A stretch of 64,000 bases of DNA from Nevskia sp035651715 (GTDB lineage Bacteria; Pseudomonadota; Gammaproteobacteria; Nevskiales; Nevskiaceae): the NCBI GenBank assembly GCA_035651715.1, contig DASRFD010000112.1:1-64000 (forward strand), read 5' to 3'. Position 1 is the first letter of the stretch, and every line of letters starts with the position of its first letter. The notes under the pieces are model-generated. The model saw nothing but the letters and a program-made list of their open reading frames with translations. It was not told where the DNA came from and made no database searches. The translations under genes were made by a program, and so were the position numbers. Positions 35,682-43,700 of the stretch are shown piece by piece.

Positions 35682-36613
35682 AGCCCCTGGATGGCCTTGA
35701 GAATCGCCACGAAAGCGGGACCGGCGATGAACAGCATCAGCCCGGGAAAGAAAAACAGCACCATGACCACGGTCATGCGGCCGGAGATCAGGTTGACCCG
35801 CTCGCGCAGGTCGAGGGCCTGACGCTCCTCGATCACCTTGAGGGCATCGTGCAGCGGCTCGCGGATCTCGCCGCCGAAGCGGTCGACCTGACGCATCACC
35901 CCGAGCACCGAGCTGAGATCATCGACCTGCAGGGCGTCGCCGATCGAGCGCAGCGCCTCGGAGATATCCGCGCCGGCCTCGATCTGGCGCAGCGCCACCT
36001 GGACCTCCAGGCCGAGTTCAGGCAGCACGCCCTGGCCCTCGCGGACCAGATTGGAGAACGCCTGGCGGGTGGACAGGCCGGCGTCGTACAGCATCACCAG
36101 CAAGTGCACGAACAGCGGCACCTCGCGGCGGATGCGCTGGGCGCGTGAAGCGGCGATATAACGCAGCACCATGCGCGGCAGCAGCATCGACAGGATCACC
36201 GCCAGCGCCAGCACCGCGTAGATCCACGGCACCTGGAAGTAGTCGCTCTTGACGAACATCCAGCCGAGCACCACCAGGCCCAGCAGAGCCACCGGCGTCA
36301 GCGCCTGGAACACGTAGTAGCCCAGCCGTGACTGGCGATCGCGCCAGCCGGCCTGGATCAGCAACTTGGCGGTTTCGCCGTCGGCATCGACCAGCTGGTC
36401 GATGGCACGGCCGCGACGCGCCAGGGTCTGCATCAGCGGGCGCTCGCCACCCTCGGCAAAATCAGGATCGGGCGCGGCTTCGGCCCCTTCGAGGCGCCGC
36501 TGCATGCGCCGCTCGTTGCGGGCGGAGGCGCTAACCAGCACCACGCCGAGCACCCCCAGCACCAGCATCACCACGGCCAGCGCCGCGATCGAAGCGAAGG
36601 CGTTTGCGTTCAT
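35678..36613 (-). CDS. tadC: Tad inner-membrane platform protein TadC
   Basis: 311 residues, GspF/type II secretion F family, with membrane helices near 10-30, 115-160 and at the C-terminus and the family segment between them (VPLFVHLLVMLYDAGLSTRQ). Works with TadB as the pilus platform. The frame is open to 36676, but the ATG at 36613 overlaps the tadB stop (TGATG), which supports coupling. Cytoplasmic loops carry a proline-poor, acidic linker (EGAEAAPDPDFAEGGERP). Confidence 0.92.
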   Translation of the reverse strand: MNANAFASIAALAVVMLVLGVLGVVLVSASARNERRMQRRLEGAEAAPDPDFAEGGERPLMQTLARRGRAIDQLVDADGETAKLLIQAGWRDRQSRLGYYVFQALTPVALLGLVVLGWMFVKSDYFQVPWIYAVLALAVILSMLLPRMVLRYIAASRAQRIRREVPLFVHLLVMLYDAGLSTRQAFSNLVREGQGVLPELGLEVQVALRQIEAGADISEALRSIGDALQVDDLSSVLGVMRQVDRFGGEIREPLHDALKVIEERQALDLRERVNLISGRMTVVMVLFFFPGLMLFIAGPAFVAILKAIQGL

Positions 36614-37539
36614 CAGTCTTCGTCCCCGATCGAGTTGACCATGCGCCACAGGATGAACATGCCGGCGAGCATCCACACCACCCCGCCGATCAGGATCTTC
36701 TTGCCCAGGGAGTCATGCCACATGGCGTCGTAGAATGACGGGTTGGTGAGGTAGATGTAGGTGACCAGGCACAGCGGAACCAGCGCCAGGATCATGGCCG
36801 AGAAACGCGTCTCCGCGGTCAGGGCGCGCAATTCCTTCGCGGCGATGCCACGCTGGCGGATAGTCAGGATCAGGCTCTTCAGGACACCACGCAGGCTGCC
36901 GCCGTAGCGGCGGTTGACGCCCGCGGCGAGTGACATGATCTTGACGTCGCGCAGGCGGTACAGCTCGCCGACCTCGGCCATCACCTGGTCCACCGGAGCG
37001 CCCATCTTGATCTGCCGGCCGATGCTCAGAAACACCGGCCGCAGCGGCGGGTCGGCCTCGCGCGCAGCGGTACCGAGCGCCTCTTCCAGGGAGTTGCCGG
37101 CCGACATCACGCGGATCACGTTCTCCAAAAAGGTCGGCAGCTGCTCGATGATGCGGCTGCGCCAGCGCGATGCGCGCTGCACCAGGAACAGGTAGAGCAC
37201 CAGGAGCAGGCCGGCCGCGATCAGACCTCCCAGCAGCGGCCCGGCAATCACCAATATGATGGCCAGGATCACCAGCAGCAGCACGACCACGACCACGATC
37301 GAACGCGGTTGCATCTCCGAGCCGGTACGCCACAGCAGGGTGGTCAGCCAGCGCACGCCGGGAATATCCATTTCCGGGGCGTCGATCATCGACAGGTTGG
37401 GGCCCTTCTCGGCTCCGGCGTGGAGACGGGTCATGGCTTCCTCGGCGCGCTCGCGGCCGCGCGCCAGCGTCAGCAGCCAGGCCGCCCCGCCGAGCAGAAC
37501 CAGCGCGACGGCGGCGACGATGATCAAGCCCATGCTCAT
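36613..37539 (-). CDS. tadB: Tad inner-membrane platform protein TadB
   Basis: 308 residues, also GspF-like, with membrane helices near 3-22, 85-125 and two at the C-terminus. The conserved segment around LPTFLENVIRVMSAGNSLEE is typical of TadB. Forms the platform with TadC, driven by the TadA ATPase. Starts within the tadA stop (ATGA overlap) and ends in the tadC start, so translation of the three is likely linked. Confidence 0.93.
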   Translation of the reverse strand: MSMGLIIVAAVALVLLGGAAWLLTLARGRERAEEAMTRLHAGAEKGPNLSMIDAPEMDIPGVRWLTTLLWRTGSEMQPRSIVVVVVLLLVILAIILVIAGPLLGGLIAAGLLLVLYLFLVQRASRWRSRIIEQLPTFLENVIRVMSAGNSLEEALGTAAREADPPLRPVFLSIGRQIKMGAPVDQVMAEVGELYRLRDVKIMSLAAGVNRRYGGSLRGVLKSLILTIRQRGIAAKELRALTAETRFSAMILALVPLCLVTYIYLTNPSFYDAMWHDSLGKKILIGGVVWMLAGMFILWRMVNSIGDED

Positions 37540-38756
37540 GCGGCCTCCCGCAGATCGACATGCCGGCCGCTATCCGCCTCGTAGCGGAACAGGTCGCGCA
37601 TCACCAGCTCACGCCCCTGCAGCCCCTTAACCTCGGTGATGGAAATGACCCGGCGCTGGCCGCTGGGCAGGCGCGACACCTGCACCATCAGCTGGAGCGC
37701 CGCGGCAATCTGGCCGCGCAGCGTGGTCTCGCCGCCGGTGTAGCCGGCAAAGCCCGCCAGCAGCTCGATGCGGTGCATCGCGTCGCGCACGTTGTTGGCG
37801 TGCAGCGTGGTCATGGAGCCGTCATGGCCGGTGTTCATGGCCTGCAGCATGTCCAGCACTTCGTCGCCGCGCACTTCACCGACGATGATGCGGTCGGGGC
37901 GCATGCGCAGCGCGTTGCGCACCAGGTCGCGCGCGGTGACGGCGCGCTGCCCTTCCAGGTTCGGGGGGCGTGTCTCCAGGCGCACCACGTGGCCGTGCTG
38001 CAGGCGCAGCTCGGCGGCGTCCTCCACCGTCACGATGCGCTCCCCCGGCGGGATCCACTGGCTGAGCAGATTGAGGAAGGTGGTCTTGCCCGAGCCGGTG
38101 CCGCCGACCACGACCAGGTTGGCGCGGCCCTCGACCCGCTTGCGCAGGTACTCCAGCTCGGCCTCGGTGATGCTGCCCAGGCGCAGCAGGTCCTCGGCGG
38201 AGAGCGGGCTCTTGCGGAACTTGCGGATCGACAGGCAGGGACCGTCGAGAGCGATCGGCGGGATGATGGCGTTGACGCGCGAGCCGTCGGGCAGGCGCGC
38301 ATCGACCATCGGCGTCGATTCGTCGACGCGGCGGCCGAGCGGCGCCAGGATGCGCTGGATCACGCGGATCACGTGGTTGTTGTCGTTGAAGCGCACCGGC
38401 ACCGAATACAGCTTGCCGGAACGCTCGACGAAGACGTTGTGCGGGCCGTTGACGACGATGTCGTTGACCGTGTCGTCCTCGACCAGGCTCTGGATCGGGC
38501 CGTAGCCCATCAGCTCGTTGCGCGCATCGCGCATCAGGGCTTCGATTTCGCGCTGGTTGACCGGCAGGCGCTCGTCGACGACGAAGCGCTTGACCTGGTC
38601 GGCGACGAAGCGATCCAGCTTCTCCATCGGCCAGGTGTAGATGTCGAGGTTGCGCTCGTCGATCTGCGCGATCAGATGCCGGTGCACATTGGCCTTCAGC
38701 ACCTGATACTGGTCCGACAGGCGGAAGCGCTCGATGTGTTCCGGGCTGCTGCTCAT
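37536..38756 (-). CDS. tadA: Tad pilus motor ATPase TadA (CpaF)
   Basis: 406-residue hexameric secretion ATPase. The Walker A GGTGSGKTT, the Asp box, a Walker B-like segment in PDRIIVGEVRGDEVLDML, and the His box TGHDGSMTTLHANN are all present, so it should be active. It powers Flp pilus assembly and perhaps retraction. Starts one base after the tadZ stop. Confidence 0.97.
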   Translation of the reverse strand: MSSSPEHIERFRLSDQYQVLKANVHRHLIAQIDERNLDIYTWPMEKLDRFVADQVKRFVVDERLPVNQREIEALMRDARNELMGYGPIQSLVEDDTVNDIVVNGPHNVFVERSGKLYSVPVRFNDNNHVIRVIQRILAPLGRRVDESTPMVDARLPDGSRVNAIIPPIALDGPCLSIRKFRKSPLSAEDLLRLGSITEAELEYLRKRVEGRANLVVVGGTGSGKTTFLNLLSQWIPPGERIVTVEDAAELRLQHGHVVRLETRPPNLEGQRAVTARDLVRNALRMRPDRIIVGEVRGDEVLDMLQAMNTGHDGSMTTLHANNVRDAMHRIELLAGFAGYTGGETTLRGQIAAALQLMVQVSRLPSGQRRVISITEVKGLQGRELVMRDLFRYEADSGRHVDLREAA

Positions 38757-38757
38757 G

Positions 38758-39957
38758 TCAGCTACCGCCCTTCAGCCGCTCGAGAAAGCCCTGCGGCGCA
38801 GCGGCAGCCAGGGGCTGCCCCGTGGCCAGCGCCTGCGCCAGCTTCTTCACGCCCAGGCCGTAGGGATCCTTGCGCGCGAGGGTGAACAGCGGTTCGCCCG
38901 AGTTCATCGACACCAGGCGCGTGGCCGATTCGCACTGCAGCGTCGCATACAGCGGCAACTCGAACAGCTCGGCCAGGTTCTTCGGCTCCAGGCCGAGGCG
39001 GCGGCGGTAGTCGTCCACCACCAGCCCGGCGCGATCCAGGGCGCAGCCTTCCAGGCGCAGCGCGCGCAGCAGGTGCTTGTTGTGGCGCGAACGCAGGATC
39101 GACTGGTCCGACAGCAGCAGCAGGCGGTCGGCGTCGTTGGCCACGCCGACCAGGGCGCCCAGCGGCAGGTGGCCGTCGAGGGAAACCACGATGTGCGCAA
39201 ACAGCCCGCGCAGCACCTGCAGCAGCTTGAGCAGGTCGCCCGAATCGACGCCGGCCGGGCCGAGGTGGTCCTCCGGCAGGCTCAGCACATAGAGGCCGCT
39301 GCTGTGCTTGGTGAACGCGGTGTCCACCAGGCTCTGGTCGCAGCGGTAGGCGTCGTTGATGGCGTCGAGCGCGCTGTAGTTGGCGTTGAGGTTGAGGAAG
39401 ATCGCGGCGGCGCCGGCCGGGGTGGCCAGGTCGAGCAGCAGCACCCGCTCGTTCGCCCCCTGCGCTTCGAGCAGGGCCAACGCCAGGTGCTCGGCCAGGA
39501 AGGCGATGCTCTCGCCGGGCTGGGCCGACAGCACGGCGTGCAGCTTGCCGGCCTTTGACGCGACGGCCCCCGGCGCGTTGGCGCCGCTGCGCCGCAGCAG
39601 CCGGCCGATCTGCACGCCGAGCGTGGCGTCGTCGCGGCGCAGCACGAAGAAATCGCGCGCACCGGCACGCATCGCCGCCAGCACCCATTGCGGATTGTCG
39701 TCCGCGCCGAGGCCGACCACCGGCACCTGCCAGTGGCGCTCCAGATAACGTTCCACCAGCGCGGCGCGCTGCGCCAGGCTCTGACTGTCGAACTCGACGA
39801 ACACCACGTCCGGACGGGTCTGGGCCTCGATGTGCGCCAGCGTTTCCTGCTCGCCGGAGGCCGGCAGCAGGACCACGTCCATGGTCGTGCCGGCAGCGCT
39901 CTGCAGCCACTGCTGGTAGACCGGATCGTTGGAGACGACGACCGCTTGCGTTTTCAT
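38758..39957 (-). CDS. tadZ: Tad localisation ATPase-like protein TadZ (CpaE)
   Basis: 399 residues: an N-terminal receiver-like domain (about 1-125, VVSNDPVYQQWLQ start, VVFVEFDSQS) and a C-terminal ParA/MinD-like domain. The usual deviant Walker A lysines are missing; the aligned segment reads LSAQPGESIAFLAEHLA (near 147-163), while LLLDLATPAG and the rest of the fold are kept. This may mean altered or lost nucleotide binding, which is known to vary in TadZ. The ATG at 39957 is chosen over upstream in-frame codons because it starts the domain. Confidence 0.88.
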   Translation of the reverse strand: MKTQAVVVSNDPVYQQWLQSAAGTTMDVVLLPASGEQETLAHIEAQTRPDVVFVEFDSQSLAQRAALVERYLERHWQVPVVGLGADDNPQWVLAAMRAGARDFFVLRRDDATLGVQIGRLLRRSGANAPGAVASKAGKLHAVLSAQPGESIAFLAEHLALALLEAQGANERVLLLDLATPAGAAAIFLNLNANYSALDAINDAYRCDQSLVDTAFTKHSSGLYVLSLPEDHLGPAGVDSGDLLKLLQVLRGLFAHIVVSLDGHLPLGALVGVANDADRLLLLSDQSILRSRHNKHLLRALRLEGCALDRAGLVVDDYRRRLGLEPKNLAELFELPLYATLQCESATRLVSMNSGEPLFTLARKDPYGLGVKKLAQALATGQPLAAAAPQGFLERLKGGS

Positions 39958-39985
39958 CGCGGCTCCCCGCGTCGTCGTCGGCGTA

Positions 39986-41440
39986 TCAGCGGCTGTACCC
40001 CTGATCTTCGCCCTGGCCGAACTTGCCCGTCTCCATGAACATGGTGTGCGCGAAGCTCGGCCGGTACTGATCAAGGGCAGCCCCCGGCAGTTCTGGGAGC
40101 GGCGCGTCCTTGGTCATGGGGCGCACCAGGTGCGGGGTCACCACCATGATCAGTTCGCGCTCGCTGCGGTTGACGCTGGTATTGCGGAAGAAGGCGCCGA
40201 GCACCGGCACGTCGCCGATCCAGGGCACCTTGCTCACGTTGTTCTTCAGGTTGTTGCTAACCAAGCCGCTGATGACGAAAGTCTCGCCGTCACCCAACTC
40301 GACCGTGGTATCCGTGCGGCGCACATTCAGACCCGGCACGGTGATACCGTTGAGGCTGATGCCGTTGTTGTAGTCCAGTTCGCTCACCTCAGGCGCCACC
40401 TTGAGGGCGATGCGGTTGCGCGCCAGCACGGTCGGTGTCAGGTTCAGGCGGATGCCGAATTCCTTGAACTGGATGGTGACGGTGGCGTTACCGGTGGTGC
40501 CGCCGTTCTGCACGGAGGGGAAAGGGAACTCGCCGCCGGCCAGGAAGGTCGCGGTCTGACCGCTGGTGGCGGTCAGGCTGGGCTCGGCCAGGGTCCGCGC
40601 CAGACCCTTGTTCTCCAGCACGCTGAGCGCGCCGAGGTAGCTGTTGCTGGCGTAGAGGAAATTGAAAGCGCTGGCAATCGGCAGGAATCCGGTGGCGCTG
40701 CTGATGCTGTTGCCGCTGGCGGTGTTGGTGGTGCCGCCGACGTTGGTGCTGCCGATGCCGCTGGCGCCGCCTGGAGTGAACACACCCATCACGCCGGCGC
40801 TGTTGCCATGGCCGAAGTTGATGCCAAACTCCTGCAGCGCCTGGCGGCTGATGTCGACCACCCTGACCTGGCTCATCACCTGGGTGTCGACCGCCACCGA
40901 GGTATGGTCCGCCACCACCTGGGCGCTGCCGTTGTCGCCGCCGCCCGAGCCGCTGGCCGAGGAGGCACTGGTGCCCGCGGCGAGCACGGCGTCGCGGTGG
41001 GTCAGCAGGTCGCTGGTGCTGCCGCTGATGCTGCGGGCGCTCACCGTAACCTTGTACTGCTGCGGCTGCGACTTGCTGTCGCGCGTCCAGATCATCAGGC
41101 TGGTCACGCCGGTATTCTTGCCGTTGAGCAGCAGTTCGCGGGCGTTGATCACACTGACGTCGGCGATGGCCGGATTGGCCACGGCGACGCGGCGGATCGG
41201 GTACTTCTGCCGCAGCAGCTGCTGCGTGCCGACGTCCAGGGTGACCATGGTTTCTACCGGCTGCGCCGCGGCGCTTCCCTGATCCGCGGCTGCGGCCGGC
41301 AGGCCGGCCGCAGCCACGCCCACGGCTAGCAAGCCGGCTGCAAAGACGCCAAAGGTGCCTGGCAGTCGCATCATCCTTCCCCTTTGCTGCATGCTGTGCG
41401 CTTCGCCCGACATGCTCTGCTCCACTCCCCGCGTCTTCAT
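39986..41440 (-). CDS. rcpA: Tad pilus outer-membrane secretin RcpA (CpaC)
   Basis: 484 residues: an unusually long N-terminal leader before the hydrophobic signal (FGVFAAGLLAVGVAAAGLPAAAA), a BON-like/secretin N-domain (residues about 65-150), then the secretin domain (FVISGLVSNNLKNNVSKVPW and VNRSERELIMVVTPHLV). It forms the outer-membrane pore for the Flp pilus. The start at 41440 overlaps the rcpC stop (ATGA); later ATG codons at 41374 or nearby would give a more usual signal peptide. A Ser/Gly-rich insert near 150-165 is likely flexible. Confidence 0.94.
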   Translation of the reverse strand: MKTRGVEQSMSGEAHSMQQRGRMMRLPGTFGVFAAGLLAVGVAAAGLPAAAADQGSAAAQPVETMVTLDVGTQQLLRQKYPIRRVAVANPAIADVSVINARELLLNGKNTGVTSLMIWTRDSKSQPQQYKVTVSARSISGSTSDLLTHRDAVLAAGTSASSASGSGGGDNGSAQVVADHTSVAVDTQVMSQVRVVDISRQALQEFGINFGHGNSAGVMGVFTPGGASGIGSTNVGGTTNTASGNSISSATGFLPIASAFNFLYASNSYLGALSVLENKGLARTLAEPSLTATSGQTATFLAGGEFPFPSVQNGGTTGNATVTIQFKEFGIRLNLTPTVLARNRIALKVAPEVSELDYNNGISLNGITVPGLNVRRTDTTVELGDGETFVISGLVSNNLKNNVSKVPWIGDVPVLGAFFRNTSVNRSERELIMVVTPHLVRPMTKDAPLPELPGAALDQYRPSFAHTMFMETGKFGQGEDQGYSR

Positions 41441-42438
41441 GGATACACCGTCGAAGCCTTGGAACCGCGATAGATCACGATGCCCTGCGGTGCAGCCTTG
41501 GATACCGGGCGCTTGGGCTTGAGCTTGGCCAGATCCTCGGAGGTGTATGGCTGATCGGGCAACTGCTGTTCGCTATCCGACCTGGCCGCCGCGCCCGCCA
41601 TGGCGGTCTGCTGCGGCGCGAGGCTTGCCCCGGAAACCGGCGTCGGGCCGGCAGCGGCGGGTGCGGCAGCACCGGGGGCGGCCGGGGCGGCGGCAGCTGC
41701 CTGCGCCGGCTCGGAGTTCTGGCCGTGCAGAGCCAGGCGGACTTCGCCGAGGCTGGCGCCGAGCATGACGCGGGTCACCTCCGCGTCCGGCACCGCCACC
41801 ACCACCGTGCGCTCGCGGCGCTGCTGTTGCTGCTGCTGTTGCTGCTGGCCGTTAGGGTTGTTCTTGTCGACCGGCGCCGGCATCAGCACATGGTCGTCGA
41901 AAGCCAGCACCAGAGCGTCCTTCTGCAGAATGCGCGCCTGTGCCGGATCGACCTTGTTGCTTTGATCGTTGCGCAAGTAGACCAGCACATCGACGATGTC
42001 GCCGGGCCGGACGAAGCCGCCGACGCCGATCACGTCGTTGAGGGTCAGCGACACCGCCTTGGTTCCCGGGGGGAGCTGCTTGGCGACCGGATTTCCCTTG
42101 ATCAGCTGCGGCGTCAGCGGCGTACCGCTGTCGACGTCGAGCAAGGGTACGAGGCCGATCACGTCATCGACCTTCGTGTAGTAGCCGCTGCTGGGCACGA
42201 CTTCCAGCTTGACCACCCGGACCGAATCCTTGTCGATCGGCTGGTTGGCCTGGATCAGTTTGCCCGCGACCACCACGTCATACTGCGGCGCCGCCGCTGC
42301 CTGGACCGCCTGGCTCTGCTGGGCGACACGGTTGGAGTTGTCGGCGTAGTCGTGCCCCATCTTCCAGGCGACGAATCCCAGGATGACGGCGAGCAGCACG
42401 AACACGCCAGCTATGATCTTGATCAGGTTGCTACTCAT
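41437..42438 (-). CDS. rcpC: Tad pilus assembly protein RcpC (CpaB)
   Basis: 333 residues: an N-terminal membrane anchor (about 7-24), a SAF-type domain, and a periplasmic RcpC/CpaB domain (around GDIVDVLVYLRNDQ). A run of nine glutamines preceded by NPNG and followed by RRER interrupts the second domain, and a Pro/Ala-rich linker follows. It supports secretin assembly. The start at 42438 is in a leader that is markedly AT-rich (42484-42520), possibly containing an internal promoter. Confidence 0.92.
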   Translation of the reverse strand: MSSNLIKIIAGVFVLLAVILGFVAWKMGHDYADNSNRVAQQSQAVQAAAAPQYDVVVAGKLIQANQPIDKDSVRVVKLEVVPSSGYYTKVDDVIGLVPLLDVDSGTPLTPQLIKGNPVAKQLPPGTKAVSLTLNDVIGVGGFVRPGDIVDVLVYLRNDQSNKVDPAQARILQKDALVLAFDDHVLMPAPVDKNNPNGQQQQQQQQQRRERTVVVAVPDAEVTRVMLGASLGEVRLALHGQNSEPAQAAAAAPAAPGAAAPAAAGPTPVSGASLAPQQTAMAGAAARSDSEQQLPDQPYTSEDLAKLKPKRPVSKAAPQGIVIYRGSKASTVYP

Positions 42439-42523
42439 GCCTTGGCGACTCCCTAATGCGCTGCCGGCAACAGACTGATGCAGCGAATTTTTATTGCAAT
42501 TACATCAATTTAAGCACAGAAGT

Positions 42524-42994
42524 TCAGGTGTAAGCTACAGCGCAGGCATAAAGCGTGACCGGAACCGGGGGAAAGGTGCCGGCCAGAGGCAGAGTGACCG
42601 TGGGAAACAGGGTGCTGGGCCTGAAATCGACCTCGAAGGTGAAAGTGCCGCTGGTGACTTTGCAGTTGCCGGGCGAGGTCGGGATGCTGACCAGCGCAAA
42701 CTGGCTGGCCGGCAACCACTTCAAGGTATTGTTGGCAGCGGTGGTGGCACTGCTCAACCGGTTTTGAGCGGTGCCGCTCGCGTCGGTCGACGGGATCACG
42801 GAAACCGCCGCCTGGATGCCCTGCTGGGCGGCGAAGTTGATCGACTGCTGCAGCACGTAAACGTAGCTGTAGACGACGCCGCCGTAGGCAATGGCGAACA
42901 TCAGAGGGAACAGCAGCATGAATTCCACTGCGCTGGCGCCAAGCTGCCTAGTCGCAGACCGATGAGGCGGCCGCACCCGTGCAATTCGCTTCAT
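42524..42994 (-). CDS. TadE-like minor pilin
   Basis: 156 residues. The TadE signature is clear: GASAVEFMLLFPLMFAIAYG, with a predicted prepilin-type hydrophobic helix near 25-45, then a pilin-like periplasmic domain with two cysteines (NCKVTSG and LYACAVAYT) that could pair. GGGGAG precedes the ATG at 42994; the longer frame to 43186 is rejected. Named TadE-like because one or more TadE/TadF/TadG proteins are usual and only one is present here. Confidence 0.88.
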   Translation of the reverse strand: MKRIARVRPPHRSATRQLGASAVEFMLLFPLMFAIAYGGVVYSYVYVLQQSINFAAQQGIQAAVSVIPSTDASGTAQNRLSSATTAANNTLKWLPASQFALVSIPTSPGNCKVTSGTFTFEVDFRPSTLFPTVTLPLAGTFPPVPVTLYACAVAYT

Positions 42995-43386
42995 GAGCTG
43001 CTCCCCGGCGACGCCAACCCACCCGGCAAAACCCGTAAAACCCTTGGAAATCCTACAACAAGCCCGGTTACAGCGGAAAGTGCCGGAGCGGCCGCCGGAT
43101 CCTGCGATCCACGGCGATTGTCCTTCCGGCTTCCCCCCACGGTAGCGCGACTCTTCACGACCTGAATGACCCGTTGGTAACAACACCAGCTGCCGGCGGC
43201 CGCGGCGGGAAGGCAGGGCGGTGCGGTCGCCCTGCCCTCCGCTTTCAAGGGTTCAGGGACGCACCGACTGATGCACCTGTCACGACCACAACAACGATCA
43301 TGGCAACCCGCCGGTACCGCGGCGCGCGGCCATCATCCGGACCACCGGCAGGCCGCAGCAGCCCGGCCTGCCGGCGCTAGCCGGCT
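42995..43386. other. 392-base gap between flp and the tadE-like gene
   Basis: No protein gene can be supported here. An 85-codon minus-strand frame (42991-43248) lacks a ribosome site, hydrophobic segment or recognisable family. The part next to flp holds a 10-base GC stem-loop (43345-43374). The rest could be a leader for the tadE part of the operon or the remnant of a lost gene; prepilin peptidase (tadV), which often lies in this position, is not present. Confidence 0.6.
43345..43374 (-). terminator. Strong stem-loop directly after flp, likely partial terminator or mRNA stabiliser
   Basis: CCGGCAGGCC (43345-43354), 10-base loop, GGCCTGCCGG (43365-43374): perfect 10-base stem, 12 bases past the flp stop on the minus strand, with no T-run. 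Placement after the major pilin gene suggests it lowers transcription of downstream genes or protects flp mRNA, giving excess pilin. Confidence 0.55.
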
Positions 43387-43548
43387 TCAGATCGCGTTGG
43401 AAACGGAGGTGAAGACGCTGGACAGGCCCGTGCCCAGGGCCCTGGCGCCGACCAGCATGATCAGAGCCACGACGGCGATGATGAGGGCATACTCGGTCGC
43501 GGTGACGCCTTCTTCACGGCGAACGAACGAGGTGAATTTCTTCAGCAT
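43387..43548 (-). CDS. flp: Flp-type major pilin
   Basis: 53 residues, too short for many gene finders. Sequence begins MLKKFTSFVRREEG, then the prepilin cleavage/processing motif GVTATEY (G-x4-EY), then a hydrophobic helix (ALIIAVVALIMLVGARALG). This is the canonical Flp/Fap pilin layout; cleavage after the Gly would leave about 39 residues. AGGAG lies before the ATG. It is the first gene of the tad operon, with its own promoter and a stem-loop behind it. Processing needs a TadV/CpaA peptidase, which is not in this window. Confidence 0.93.
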   Translation of the reverse strand: MLKKFTSFVRREEGVTATEYALIIAVVALIMLVGARALGTGLSSVFTSVSNAI

Positions 43549-43597
43549 GATGACACTCCTGGAAACTTGATTGACGAGTCCGCACGACTCGCGGATT

Positions 43598-43626
43598 AAA
43601 GTATGTCACCCCATGGGGAGTGTCAA
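43598..43626 (-). promoter_or_regulatory. flp: Probable sigma-70 promoter of the flp/tad operon with palindromic spacer
   Basis: On the minus strand: TTGACA (43626-43621), 17 bases, TACTTT (43603-43598), 50 bases before the flp ATG. The spacer holds the palindrome CCCCATGGGG (43609-43618) flanked by direct TGACA repeats, a possible operator between -35 and -10. A CGAGTC/GACTCG hairpin (43575-43591) lies in the expected leader. Confidence 0.6.
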
Positions 43627-43700
43627 AGCGCTTCATTGGCACGTTTTCTACCGCTCATCGGCTTCGTGGGACCTGAATCACCCTTATCGAATCCCCTCGC

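Noticed and set aside
41827..41860. Short tandem triplet run as a CRISPR or minisatellite
   Set aside because: It is an in-frame CAG/CAA glutamine run inside rcpC, not spaced repeats.
42991..43248. Possible 85-residue gene between flp and the tadE-like gene
   Set aside because: No ribosome site, hydrophobic segment or family similarity; it does not resemble TadV, TadF or a pilin.
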